Shown here in pieces: positions 7,801 to 16,771 of a DNA stretch of 64,000 nt (its first letter is position 1; the number at the start of each line of letters is the position of its first letter). The position numbers were made by a program, and so were the translations under genes. The stretch is from Candidatus Saccharibacteria bacterium CG2_30_41_52 (GTDB lineage: Bacteria; Patescibacteriota; Saccharimonadia; Saccharimonadales; Saccharimonadaceae): positions 36,833-100,832 of the forward strand of contig MNZN01000003.1 in the NCBI GenBank assembly GCA_001873625.1, written 5' to 3'. The notes under the pieces are model-generated. The model worked only from the letters and a program-made list of their open reading frames with translations. It did no database searches and was not told the origin of the DNA.

Positions 7801-8610
7801 TTAAACCGACAAATCGCGATTATTAAACCAAATCGCAGCAATAATTGTCGAAATTATCGCAAATCCGCCAAATACCAAGAATATATATTCAGGGTATATA
7901 TTCTTTGCTAACAACTCTGACCCACTAAAGTAATTAAAGAAGCTAACATAACTAAGATCTTTTAGACTGTCATTTAGTGACGAAATTATATTTATGACGT
8001 ACATCAAAATTAGAATACCGCTTGTTGCCATACTAGCTTTACCCTTTTCAGAAAATACAACTGACGACAAAACTGCCAATGAATAAATCGCCCATATAAA
8101 CATAAACGAACCAACAGATGCCGTAACAAAATTACTAAGTATAAAATTAGCATCATGCAATATTGCAAATGGTATCGCACCAAACAAACTAATAACACTA
8201 AAACCGGCTATTAACAGCAAGCCCGTAAAATATCGTTCCATAAAAATTCTAATTCGCTTTGCAGGTAAGGATGCTAGTGTTTCGATAGTACCTTTGTCTA
8301 TCTCGTTAGCTGATATGTAATTTGCCATTGAAATCGCAAATACGATTGCCAATATTGGCCACAAAAAGCTCATATATTCAGTCGAGAGATACGATTCTAG
8401 CGTGCTAAAGGATAGAGCGCTTGGATCCATATTCATAGCCTTAAAAAACTCTGGCGGAAACGACTTAATCATCTGATCAATTTGACCGGCTTGCTGACTA
8501 ATCGATGGGAATAGCGCAATGTACATTTCAATAAACCCGACAGCCGACAATGAATAAACCAAAAATGATATATATTTGTCGCGTAGCATCCGTTTAGCAA
8601 AAGCAAACAT
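7801..8610 (-). CDS. ABC-2 type transporter permease
   Basis: The 269-residue protein has six predicted membrane spans and a large first external loop (about residues 35-75), the arrangement of ABC-2 permeases. Its ATG shares one base with the ATPase stop (TAATG), so it pairs with the gene at 8610-9491 to form a two-gene exporter. The substrate is unknown. ABC-2 exporters of this size commonly move antimicrobial peptides, lipids or polysaccharide. Confidence 0.85.
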   Translation of the reverse strand: MFAFAKRMLRDKYISFLVYSLSAVGFIEMYIALFPSISQQAGQIDQMIKSFPPEFFKAMNMDPSALSFSTLESYLSTEYMSFLWPILAIVFAISMANYISANEIDKGTIETLASLPAKRIRIFMERYFTGLLLIAGFSVISLFGAIPFAILHDANFILSNFVTASVGSFMFIWAIYSLAVLSSVVFSEKGKASMATSGILILMYVINIISSLNDSLKDLSYVSFFNYFSGSELLAKNIYPEYIFLVFGGFAIISTIIAAIWFNNRDLSV

Positions 8611-9491
8611 TATTTAGCCCTTTCATAAAACTTCATAAACACATCTTCTAATGATGCGTGCGTTATTTCAAAATCAACCACATTATGTTTCGCTAGCGCT
8701 CGCAGCAACGGGTTCAAATTGCCTCCAGCTGTAATTAACAAACCGTTAGCCACTTGTTCGACAGTTTCGACACCCTCAACCTGAAAGTCAGATGGTTTAA
8801 ATTTGTCGTTAAAATGAACTTCAATTTTATGCATCTTTTTATCAGCCAACTCTTTGATGCTTTCAACTGCAACTAATTTTCCTTCTTTGATAATAGCAAC
8901 ACGATTACACAGTCGTTCAACTTCTGGTAAATTGTGTGACGAAATAAGGATTGTCGTTCCGCGATCGCGCATCTCTAGCAATACTTTATGAATTTCGTAT
9001 TGCAATAACGGGTCCAGGCCAACAGTTGGCTCGTCCATTACTAACAATTCTGGCTCATTCATTAATGCCAAAATCAATCCTAGTTTTTGTTTATTACCCG
9101 AAGAAAGATGCCTAAATTTAGCATTTGGATTAAAATCAAAGCGTTCAATTAAGCTATCAACATTGACTGATTTTCCACGAACATTTTCGAAAAACCGGAT
9201 ATGATCCCAACCAGTCCATTTGTCATATAACTTCACATTTCCTGGCAGATAACCGATATGTTGCTTAGCGATGTCAGAATCTTTTGACATGTCATAACCG
9301 AACACCTTAATACTGCCGCTAGTGGGCCTATTGAACCCCATCATACAACGAATAGTCGTGCTTTTGCCAGCACCGTTTGGTCCCAAAAATCCAAAAACTT
9401 CGCCTTTTTCTACGTTGAAATCAATTCCATCGACGGCATGTAATTTACCAAAATATTTCTTTAAATCTTTGACTTGGATTATGTTAGCCAT
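8610..9491 (-). CDS. ABC transporter ATP-binding protein
   Basis: Walker A GPNGAGKST is at about residues 37-45, the signature region FRHLSSGNKQKLGLILAL near 132, Walker B LLVMDEPTVGLDP near 155, and the switch His in SSHNLPE near 188. The C-terminal ~75 residues are an accessory domain ending LEDVFMKFYERAK, typical of the DRA/CcmA-like exporter subfamily. A TATAAT-like sequence lies about 10 nt before the ATG. Confidence 0.93.
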   Translation of the reverse strand: MANIIQVKDLKKYFGKLHAVDGIDFNVEKGEVFGFLGPNGAGKSTTIRCMMGFNRPTSGSIKVFGYDMSKDSDIAKQHIGYLPGNVKLYDKWTGWDHIRFFENVRGKSVNVDSLIERFDFNPNAKFRHLSSGNKQKLGLILALMNEPELLVMDEPTVGLDPLLQYEIHKVLLEMRDRGTTILISSHNLPEVERLCNRVAIIKEGKLVAVESIKELADKKMHKIEVHFNDKFKPSDFQVEGVETVEQVANGLLITAGGNLNPLLRALAKHNVVDFEITHASLEDVFMKFYERAK

Positions 9492-9521
9492 ATTGTTTTA
9501 TTATAATCTCAATGTTTATGT

Positions 9522-10127
9522 TTATGTAGTTTTACTGGGCATGTAACGAAAGACTGCCCATGTTACCAAAATGCCCAAACTCATTCCTGAGATAGCATCC
9601 AAAACAAAATGTTGTTTTGTGAACAGTGTTGAAATTACTATCAAAATTGCCATTGATACTGTGGCCCATGAATACTTGCTTTTTCTTATAACAAAATACG
9701 TCGCTATCGATACCGACAAGGCTGAATGTAAACTTGGAAACCCTGCATATGGCAAATCATTGTTATAAACAAATTGTAATATGTTAGAAAAAATATCATT
9801 TGAATTTATAATCTCACGAGGCACAACAGTCTGAAATGTTAAATAAACAAAAAACGCAATTAGATTAATGATTATGAACGAATAAGCTAGCTGATGAAAA
9901 TGGCGGTTTTTATACCACGCAAAGATTAGTGTGCCATATAACCAAGGTAAAAATGCCAGATAAGGAATTACAAAAACAGGTAGGCGCGGAATTAGATCAT
10001 CAATACCAATCTTGACGATATGGTTTATAGATTGAGGAACATTCAGCGCAACATACATGTATAGAATTACAGATGTCAGAACTAATAAGATCGTATCAAT
10101 TACCAATCGACGGCGAGTTCGTTGCAT
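9522..10127 (-). CDS. PAP2-family membrane phosphatase
   Basis: The 201-residue protein has about six membrane spans. The catalytic PAP2 signatures are present as AGFPSLHSALS (near residue 132) and KQHFVLDAISG (near 177). The first KxxxxxxRP motif is weak. Such enzymes dephosphorylate lipid phosphates such as undecaprenyl pyrophosphate. It lies 4 bp behind the P-type ATPase gene. Confidence 0.82.
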   Translation of the reverse strand: MQRTRRRLVIDTILLVLTSVILYMYVALNVPQSINHIVKIGIDDLIPRLPVFVIPYLAFLPWLYGTLIFAWYKNRHFHQLAYSFIIINLIAFFVYLTFQTVVPREIINSNDIFSNILQFVYNNDLPYAGFPSLHSALSVSIATYFVIRKSKYSWATVSMAILIVISTLFTKQHFVLDAISGMSLGILVTWAVFRYMPSKTT

Positions 10128-10131
10128 TATA

Positions 10132-12632
10132 TTACCCCCTTGATTCGATTCTATTATATATCCTTTTTACGAAGTTTTTGATTGGTATAATTCCAAATAC
10201 CGATAAAGCGCCTGTCGCTATTCCCAACCAAGCTTCAGTGTATGTCAACGGGCTAAAGTGGAACAATTCACGCAAAAAAGTAATATTGAAAATCAACATT
10301 AAAGATGCCGAGGTTATACATAATATTGTCACCATCGCCATATTCTCGCGATGTAGAATATTTGCTATCGCTTGCTTGCCTGATAGCCCTAATATTAAAA
10401 ATATATTAGCTACTACCAAAATCAGGAATGTCATTCCCCTAGCTTTGTCTTCGTCCCATCCCATATCCAGAAGTATTCTATACGATGCAATAACAATCAA
10501 CGCGACTAAGAAGCCCTGTGCTAAACTTTCAATCACCATTCTAGTACTAAATATTGGTGCCGATAATTTTCGTGGCGGACGCTTCATAATGTCATGGCTT
10601 TCTTTTTCATTTTCAAAAATAATCGTGCAACTTGGATCAATCGCAAATTCCAAAAAAACAATGTGAGCTGGGATTAAAACCAATGGCCATCTAAAAAGAG
10701 CGGGGAGCAACGACAATAACGCGATAGGAATGTGAACTGAAATAATATATGACATAGCTTTTTGTAGATTGTCATATATTCGACGCCCTAGCCGTATACC
10801 ATGAACAATTGATGCAAAATTATCATCCAACAGAACTATCGTTGCAGCTTCTCGAGCCACATCTGTGCCCCTAGCGCCCATTGCTATGCCAACGTGCGCA
10901 GATTTTAGGGCTGGAGCATCGTTTACGCCGTCTCCAGTCATCGCAACTACCTCGCCCGCCTTCTTTAGCGTATTTACAATAATCAGCTTGTGCGTAGGCG
11001 TTACGCGGCTAAAGACCGATATAGTCTTGACAATTTCAATTCTTTCGCGTTCAGATAATTTTTCAAACTCAGGACCCGTAATAGAACCTTCGCGTTTTAG
11101 TTCAATCTTCTTGGCAATATTTATCGCGGTTTCTGGATAGTCACCAGTAATCATAACGACTCGAATGCCGGCTTCAAGACACATTCTGACGGCTGGCAAG
11201 GCCTCTTTTCTGACCGGATCAGCCAATCCGACTAGACCCAAGAATTCAAATTTAAAATCATGACGATCGGTTGGAATATTATTTAGAACTTTAGCTTTTG
11301 CGATAGCTATCACGCGTAGACCTTGACCCGCCAATTGTTTAACTTTGGCTTCAAGTTCTTTTTTAGTTTTTTCATCAATATGACACAAATCAAAAACCGT
11401 CTCAGGAGCACCTTTTAATGCAATCCTTTTTGCCTGATTACGACTACCCCAAATATGAACAATTGATAGGGAAGTATCCTCGAGTGGATATTCTTTGATA
11501 ATTCCCTGCTTTTCATAAATTTTTTCAACATCACCAAAAACCTGTTTACCATCTAAAATAAATGCTTCTTCCATTGGATCAAATGGGTTTTGTTGAGACG
11601 CCAAAACACCATACCTAACAACTTCGCTTGCGTCAATAAAATTATCGCTATATACATTACCGTCAGCATCAATAATAATGGCAACCTTCATCCGATTTTC
11701 GGTAAGAGTTCCTGTTTTATCGACGCATAATACAGTTGCGCTACCTAGGGTTTCAATCGCATGCGCCCTACGAGCTAGAACGTTATTTTTTGCCAAACGC
11801 CAAGCGCCTAAAGTTAAAAATATAGTCAAAACTACAGGGAATTCTTCGGGCAAGATTGCAATAGCCAAGGTCAATCCAGCCAACAATCCCTGAACCAAAT
11901 CACCTCTATTAATCAAAAAAATAAAAGTAAGAATAATTGATGCGCTAATTGCCAATATTGCAACAAATTTAACAACTTTGTTTACTTCTTTTTGTAATAA
12001 AGTTTTCTCAGTTTTTATAGAATTAAGTGATGTGCCAATATGGCCAATTTCAGTATCCTTACCAATCCCAATAACTTCAGCATAGCCGTGCCCACTAACA
12101 ACCAATGTGCCCGAAAATACACCATTCGTTTGGACATCAGATACGCGAATATGTTTTTCGACCGGCTCTGATTCGCCCGTCAATAACGATTCGTCAACTT
12201 TAAAATTTTCGGCTGATATCAATATGGCATCCGCCGGCACTCGACTGCCCTCGCACAAAAACATGATGTCACCAACAACTACTTCACGTCCAGGAATAGT
12301 TATTTTTTTACCATCACGAATAACATCAGGTATAGGACTCGACAGGTTTTTCAAAGCTTCTAATGATTTCTCTGTTTTAGATTCTTGATAAAACTCAATA
12401 CCAAGTATCCCAATGAACGAAGCTAACAATAAAAACGCCTCGTTGCGATCGCCCAAAATAAAATAAATACCAACCGTTGCCAACAATAAAAATATCATCG
12501 GCTCAGTCAATAAGCCAAAGATTAGTTTTAAAAAATTTCGTTTATCTTTATTAGGTAATTCATTAAAACCAAATTTTTTCGCCTGGCGGAGACCTCAGTA
12601 TTTGAAAGACCCTCAAGTTTACTTGTATTCAT
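10132..12632 (-). CDS. P-type cation-transporting ATPase with 5' frameshift
   Basis: The main frame carries the P-type ATPase hallmarks: TGES in the actuator domain, PEEFP in the ion-binding helix, phosphorylation site DKTGTLT, KGAPE in the nucleotide domain, MITGD and TGDGVNDAPAL, then C-terminal spans. This is the P2-like cation pump layout. The natural ATG is at 12632 and gives MNTSKLEGLSNTEVSARRK, but the frame then fails at a run of six A (plus-strand T run 12574-12579). The -1 frame resumes the expected KFGFNELPNKDKRNF. With one more A the protein would be 833 residues. The heptamer A AAA AAT would also allow a -1 slip. A sequencing or assembly error is the simplest explanation. A TTG at 12510 would otherwise give a shortened protein. 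Confidence 0.85.
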
Positions 12633-12664
12633 TTAGATATCTTACCACGACAACGGTTAAGGTT

Positions 12665-13615
12665 TTAGAATCGAGGGTCGTCTCTGATTAATACATGATC
12701 ACGATAAATCCTAGCGGCATATTCTGGAGAAATCGGATTAATAATCACGCCAGTCCCCAGCTCTAACCCCGCCCATGTATTTGGACGTGGTGCAATTTTA
12801 ATATGCATATGATAATCTTCGTCATAAACGGCGTTTTCAATAAAATAATTATAAGCTATGCCGTATTTATCTAGTGTTCCCAAAACAATACGCATTGCTT
12901 TACCGATTGATTCTTTTTCGCTGTGCGTAAGTTCTGAAATCAAGCGGATATGACGTTTTGGAATCAACCAAGCTCCGTAGGGAGAATCGCTGGCATATGG
13001 CGACAAAACAAACAAATTTTCATCTTGCCAAATAACGCGTGGTCGTTCAGATTCAAGTGCAATAATGTCACAATACGGACAAGTCGTATGTTCCAAACGA
13101 TATTTTCCAAAAGCTCTAGCTTCGTTTTCGATTTTAATTGGCAAAATTGGCAAAGCATAAACCTGTGAATGGGTATGAGTAACTGACGCTCCCGCTTTAC
13201 CGCCTTCATTTTTAAATATGATTACGTGTTTAATGCCGTCCATACTTTTGAGAGCCGTGTAGCGATCAATGTATGCATTAATAACTCGTACGATATGGTC
13301 AATAGAAAAATCATTAATATCCATTCCATGTCGACGAGTTTCAATAATAACTTCGGTTTGCCCATAGGCACTGACATTGGTTGGAGTTAAGGCTGCAAAT
13401 TTATTAATAACCGAAACAATTTCCCATTCACCGTTGTATCCATTATCTTGATATGTAATCGTCTCGCCGTGAAAGTTTTCAGGACAAAAATGACAGATCT
13501 TGCCTGTTTCAATAGTCGTTGCAGCTTTTACTTCAAAAGGACGCTTTGCCCTATTCGGAGCGATAATGACATAGTCGTCTTTGAAGTAATCCTTACGTAT
13601 TTCTGGTTTGCTCAT
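12665..13615 (-). CDS. galT: Galactose-1-phosphate uridylyltransferase family
   Basis: The 316-residue protein is a GalT/HIT-superfamily nucleotidyl transferase, about the usual length. Zinc-type pairs are visible at CHFCPEN (near residue 41) and TCPYCDI (near 190). The active-site segment VTHTHSQVYALPILP holds the His-x-His. A second segment, DEDYHMHIKIAPRP, is near the C-terminus. It would exchange UMP between UDP-glucose and a hexose-1-phosphate. The actual sugar is uncertain, because no galK or galE is in the window. Confidence 0.85.
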   Translation of the reverse strand: MSKPEIRKDYFKDDYVIIAPNRAKRPFEVKAATTIETGKICHFCPENFHGETITYQDNGYNGEWEIVSVINKFAALTPTNVSAYGQTEVIIETRRHGMDINDFSIDHIVRVINAYIDRYTALKSMDGIKHVIIFKNEGGKAGASVTHTHSQVYALPILPIKIENEARAFGKYRLEHTTCPYCDIIALESERPRVIWQDENLFVLSPYASDSPYGAWLIPKRHIRLISELTHSEKESIGKAMRIVLGTLDKYGIAYNYFIENAVYDEDYHMHIKIAPRPNTWAGLELGTGVIINPISPEYAARIYRDHVLIRDDPRF

Positions 13616-13665
13616 TCATCTTATAATAAAGCATATGGTTATATATTAGAAGCCACCAATAAAAT

Positions 13666-13695
13666 ATCGCCCAATAGTAAACGACTTTGGGCGAT
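13666..13695 (-). terminator. Terminator hairpin behind rny
   Basis: ATCGCCCAA and TTGGGCGAT form a 9-bp stem around a 12-nt loop, followed on minus by ATTTTATT. It lies just past the rny stop. Confidence 0.6.
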
Positions 13696-13714
13696 AAATT
13701 TTTATTAAAATTTA

Positions 13715-15202
13715 CTATTTTGCAAATTCAATTGCACGAGTTTCACGAATTACGTTCACTTTGATTGTTCCTGGATATTGCATTGTACTTTCAATCTTAA
13801 TCGCGATATCGCGAGCAAGTTTGATCGCGCTTAAATCATCAATTGCTTGTGGGCTAACAATTACACGAACTTCACGACCAGCACTAATTGCATAGGCCTT
13901 ATCAATTCCGTTAAATCCTAGTGCAATGTTTTCCAAATCACGCATACGCTCAGTGAAATTCTCGGCACTGATATTGCGAGCTCCGGGACGAGCAGCTGAT
14001 AGTGCGTCACAAACACGAACTACCAATGCTTCTGGTGTTGTAGCTTCAACATCATCATGATGAGCCTCGATTGCGTGTGCAATCTCTTCGGACATACCGT
14101 ACTTACGTGCGAATTCTCCAGAAAGATGGTGGTGTTTGCCTTCCATCTTATGCGTTACGGCTTTGCCAACGTCATGAAGAATGGTAGCGATCTTTGTGAT
14201 GCGAACATCCGCTCCAATTTCTTCAGCAATAAGCCCAGCCATATGAGTCATCTCGATACTGTGCCTAAGCACGTTTTGGCCATAACTGGTACGATATTTC
14301 AGCTCACCCAGTAAACGCAACATTTCTTTTGGAATACCAACAACTCCAACTTCACGAGCAGCGTCTTCGCCAGCACGATCAACCTCTTTGTTGATTTCTA
14401 TTTCAGCCTTGGCAACAACTTCCTCTATGCGACCTGGATGAATACGGCCGTCTTTCATTAATAGTTCCAAACTCATACGAGCAATCTGACGACGAATCGG
14501 ATCAAACGAACTTAAAACAATCATACCTGGAGTATCATCAACCAAAATATCGACGCCAGTTGCACGTTGCAAGGCTTGAATATTGCGGCCTTCTTTGCCT
14601 ATAATTCGGCCCTTCATCTCGTCATCTGTCAGTTTAATAGCAGTTACAGTTCGCTCGGCGGCGACCGCAGACGACATACGCTCCATTGCAGTCACTAAAA
14701 TTGTTTGGGCGGCGTCTTCGGCGGTCTCTTTGGCGTCATTTTGCAATTTATTAATTAGACCAACCATATCTTGTTTGATATCGCGTTCGGTCATTTGCAT
14801 CAATTTTTCGGCAGCATCGGTCTTGGATAGTTTAGAAATTTTTTCAAGTTTATCCTGCTGTTTAGTACGAATATCGCGAATCTCGCCTTTAAGACTTTCA
14901 AGATCTCGCTCTTCGGCACGTAATTTTTCAGAACGTTTATCAAGCTCGTCAATTTTGCGATCGAGCGTTGTTTCACGATCGGCCAAACGATTCTCTGTCT
15001 TTTTCCATTCGTTTCGACGTTCGTTTTCCAGTTCTAAGACTTCATCCTTAGCTTTTAGGATAATGTCACTGGCTTTGGTTTTCGCTGCAGCAATTTCTTT
15101 TTCAGCCTTTAATTTGCCGCCTGTTTGTTGACGTTTTTCATAGACGACTGTGCCGCCAACTCCAACAAGAACCGCGATTACGGCAATAATACCTTCTAAC
15201 AT
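13715..15202 (-). CDS. rny: Ribonuclease Y
   Basis: RNase Y is a membrane-anchored endoribonuclease that starts mRNA decay. The order is an N-terminal membrane span (LEGIIAVIAVLVGVGGTVV), a long charged coiled coil (about residues 25-180), a KH domain (GRIIGKEGRNIQALQRATGVDILVDD, near 200) and an HD domain with HDVGK and HH. I chose the ATG at 15202 because AGGAAAGGA lies 6 nt upstream. A TTG 21 nt earlier would overlap that site. The length of 495 is close to the family's ~520. Confidence 0.95.
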   Translation of the reverse strand: MLEGIIAVIAVLVGVGGTVVYEKRQQTGGKLKAEKEIAAAKTKASDIILKAKDEVLELENERRNEWKKTENRLADRETTLDRKIDELDKRSEKLRAEERDLESLKGEIRDIRTKQQDKLEKISKLSKTDAAEKLMQMTERDIKQDMVGLINKLQNDAKETAEDAAQTILVTAMERMSSAVAAERTVTAIKLTDDEMKGRIIGKEGRNIQALQRATGVDILVDDTPGMIVLSSFDPIRRQIARMSLELLMKDGRIHPGRIEEVVAKAEIEINKEVDRAGEDAAREVGVVGIPKEMLRLLGELKYRTSYGQNVLRHSIEMTHMAGLIAEEIGADVRITKIATILHDVGKAVTHKMEGKHHHLSGEFARKYGMSEEIAHAIEAHHDDVEATTPEALVVRVCDALSAARPGARNISAENFTERMRDLENIALGFNGIDKAYAISAGREVRVIVSPQAIDDLSAIKLARDIAIKIESTMQYPGTIKVNVIRETRAIEFAK

Positions 15203-15406
15203 AGTTATTCCTTTCCTCGCCAAGACCTCTCTGAGAATTTATACAGAGTATAAGAAATGCTTGTAGTAAAAGTTCAGTCAGCCTGTGCGTTGGTTTCAAA
15301 AATTATTCAGAGTCCTTAAAAATGGACTATATATATAGTAGCCTTTTTTATGTCAAGTCCGCAAGCTAATTATAAATATTGTAATAAATACTCTTATTAT
15401 TTTCTG

Positions 15407-15644
15407 CCTTCCCTCGTCCCAATAAACAATCGCCACTTAACTTACGTGTTAATAATAAACTAATTTGTTCTTGGCTGTCTGCGGAACGATCCTAAAGGAA
15501 TCGCCTTCACGCCATTATATCTTTTGCAGGATTAAATCCTGCAAAAGATATAATGGGTTCAGGTAGTCCTCGACAATCCAGGACCAAATTAGTTTATTGT
15601 TACGGTAAGTTAACAGCCGATTTTATTATTGGGACTTGGTAAGG
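15407..15644. other. Large imperfect inverted-repeat structure (~240 nt)
   Basis: Nested complementary blocks run inward: CCTT/AAGG with GTCCCAATAA/TTATTGGGAC, then ACTTAC/GTAAGT, then AATAAACTAATTTG/CAAATTAGTTTATT. Inside lies a small hairpin, GATCCTAAAGGAATC, and a perfect 21-bp stem with a 3-nt TAA loop at 15512-15556. No protein frame of note is present. It directly precedes the rod-shaped structure at 15661. It could be a structured RNA, a degenerate miniature transposable element, or two such units. Confidence 0.6.
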
Positions 15645-15660
15645 CTAGCTACTTACATTA

Positions 15661-15851
15661 TCGCTAGCCAGCCTACATTCCAACGAATAAAAAAGGGCTT
15701 TTGAGTTGCCGCAAAAATGAAATCAACTAGACCATGCTATCCGAGTATGTTTGAGTGGTAACGAGTTACGCAGGATACATAGTTTAGTTGATTTTATTTT
15801 TAGCGCGCGACGAGAGTCGGCCCTTGTTTATTTGGTGGGATGGATGGTGGT
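15661..15851 (+). ncRNA. Rod-shaped structured RNA candidate, copy 1
   Basis: The 191-nt segment folds as one long rod. Outer strands GCCTACAT.. and ATGGATGGTGG pair in part. AATAAA-AAGGGC pairs with GCCCTT-TTTATT. AAAAATGAAATCAACTA pairs with TAGTTGATTTTATTTTT (one G-U). The apical 45 nt (15735-15779) begin TGCTATCC, end GGATACA, and hold a GTAA-CGAG-TTAC hairpin. The same apical sequence and fold recur at 42443-42635 with different stem sequences that still pair. A T-rich tail (about 15856-15879) follows on plus, so I favour plus-strand transcription, but the strand is not proven. Confidence 0.65.
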
Positions 15852-15868
15852 ATTGATAACAATATTTT

Positions 15869-16255
15869 TTATTTTTTTGAAACCGTAATATGAGCTTCAC
15901 TACCATAGAACGGTAGGACTATTCTTTCATTTACGCCAGCGTTCAATTTTGACATTACTTCGTCTTGCCAGTCGTCATTACGCCCACCAACAATCGGAAT
16001 ATTTTGAGCATCAGCTATCGTATTCATAACCGTCAAACCAATCCGTAAACCAGTAAAACTTCCTGGACCTTCAAAAACACCAATCGCCGATATATCAGAC
16101 CAGGTCTTGTTGTTTTCGCCAAGTATTTTGTTCAAATATCCAAGCAACCCCTTGGCTAATGTTCTATCCGCCTGCCATTGATTTTCTTGGCGCCAACCAC
16201 CGTCGAACAAACTGATTTTACAAACTGGCGTACTGGTGTCTAAAAATACAATCAT
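15869..16255 (-). CDS. tsaB: tRNA t6A biosynthesis protein TsaB, short form
   Basis: TsaB is the non-catalytic partner in N6-threonylcarbamoyladenosine synthesis for ANN-decoding tRNAs. The diagnostic GPGSFTGLRIGL is at about residues 64-75, after an N-terminal LDTSTPVCKISLFDG strand pair. At 128 residues it is little more than half of the ~230 usual: the second actin-like lobe is mostly missing, and the C-terminus ends ITVSKK. It overlaps tsaE by 4 bp (ATGA). Confidence 0.85.
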   Translation of the reverse strand: MIVFLDTSTPVCKISLFDGGWRQENQWQADRTLAKGLLGYLNKILGENNKTWSDISAIGVFEGPGSFTGLRIGLTVMNTIADAQNIPIVGGRNDDWQDEVMSKLNAGVNERIVLPFYGSEAHITVSKK

Positions 16256-16710
16256 TCTGTTATTTTTTCCATAAGTTTTTGACTAATTTCACCACTTGAT
16301 TTTATATCAAGTTTTCGTGAATATTCTGAGATGGCAGATATATTAATAGTTAATCTATCGATTGGCAGAATACCAGCAACCGCTCCGCCCCATTCTATAA
16401 CTGTAACAATATTTTTATCATCGATTACTTCTTGCAATTCATTCGCCATAATACCAGCGTCATTTAGTCGATAAAAATCATAATGTGAAAGTATAATACC
16501 ATCCCTACCGTTATATACACGGTTGATCGTGAAACTAGGGCTTTGGACGTTTTCGTCTATCCCTAAACCAACAGCAATACCTTTGACGAGTGTTGTTTTT
16601 CCTGCACCAACATCACCAATTAATTCGATGATTTCGCCGCCACAAAGCAAAGTTCCAATAGCCTTGCCTAGGTCCTTCATTTTGTCCTTGTTTTTTACAT
16701 CTATAAACAT
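16252..16710 (-). CDS. tsaE: tRNA t6A biosynthesis ATPase TsaE
   Basis: The 152-residue P-loop protein has Walker A GDVGAGKTTLVKGIA (about residues 33-47), SPSFTI (switch I region) and SHYDFYRL near 94, and VIEWGG near 118. Length and motifs are typical. It is coupled to tsaB, its functional partner. A TATAAT-like sequence lies 8 nt before the ATG, and it is divergent from pilB, whose promoter shares the same 60 bp. Confidence 0.93.
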   Translation of the reverse strand: MFIDVKNKDKMKDLGKAIGTLLCGGEIIELIGDVGAGKTTLVKGIAVGLGIDENVQSPSFTINRVYNGRDGIILSHYDFYRLNDAGIMANELQEVIDDKNIVTVIEWGGAVAGILPIDRLTINISAISEYSRKLDIKSSGEISQKLMEKITE

Positions 16711-16771
16711 ATAAAAATATTATATCATCTAGCACTTTTTTACTCTGTAGATTACAATAGGCACAAGCAGT

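Noticed and set aside
14583..15131. 182-codon Ser/Arg-rich frame opposite rny
   Set aside because: It is a mirror of the charged coiled-coil codons of RNase Y, with no start signal or domain.
15661..15851. Rod RNA considered as tmRNA, RNase P RNA, SRP RNA or T-box
   Set aside because: I see no tRNA-like CCA end, no RNase P GAGGAAAGTC core, no SRP Alu or GGAAG loop signature, and no T-box AGGGTGGNACCGCG. The GGGTGG match alone is part of the base stem.
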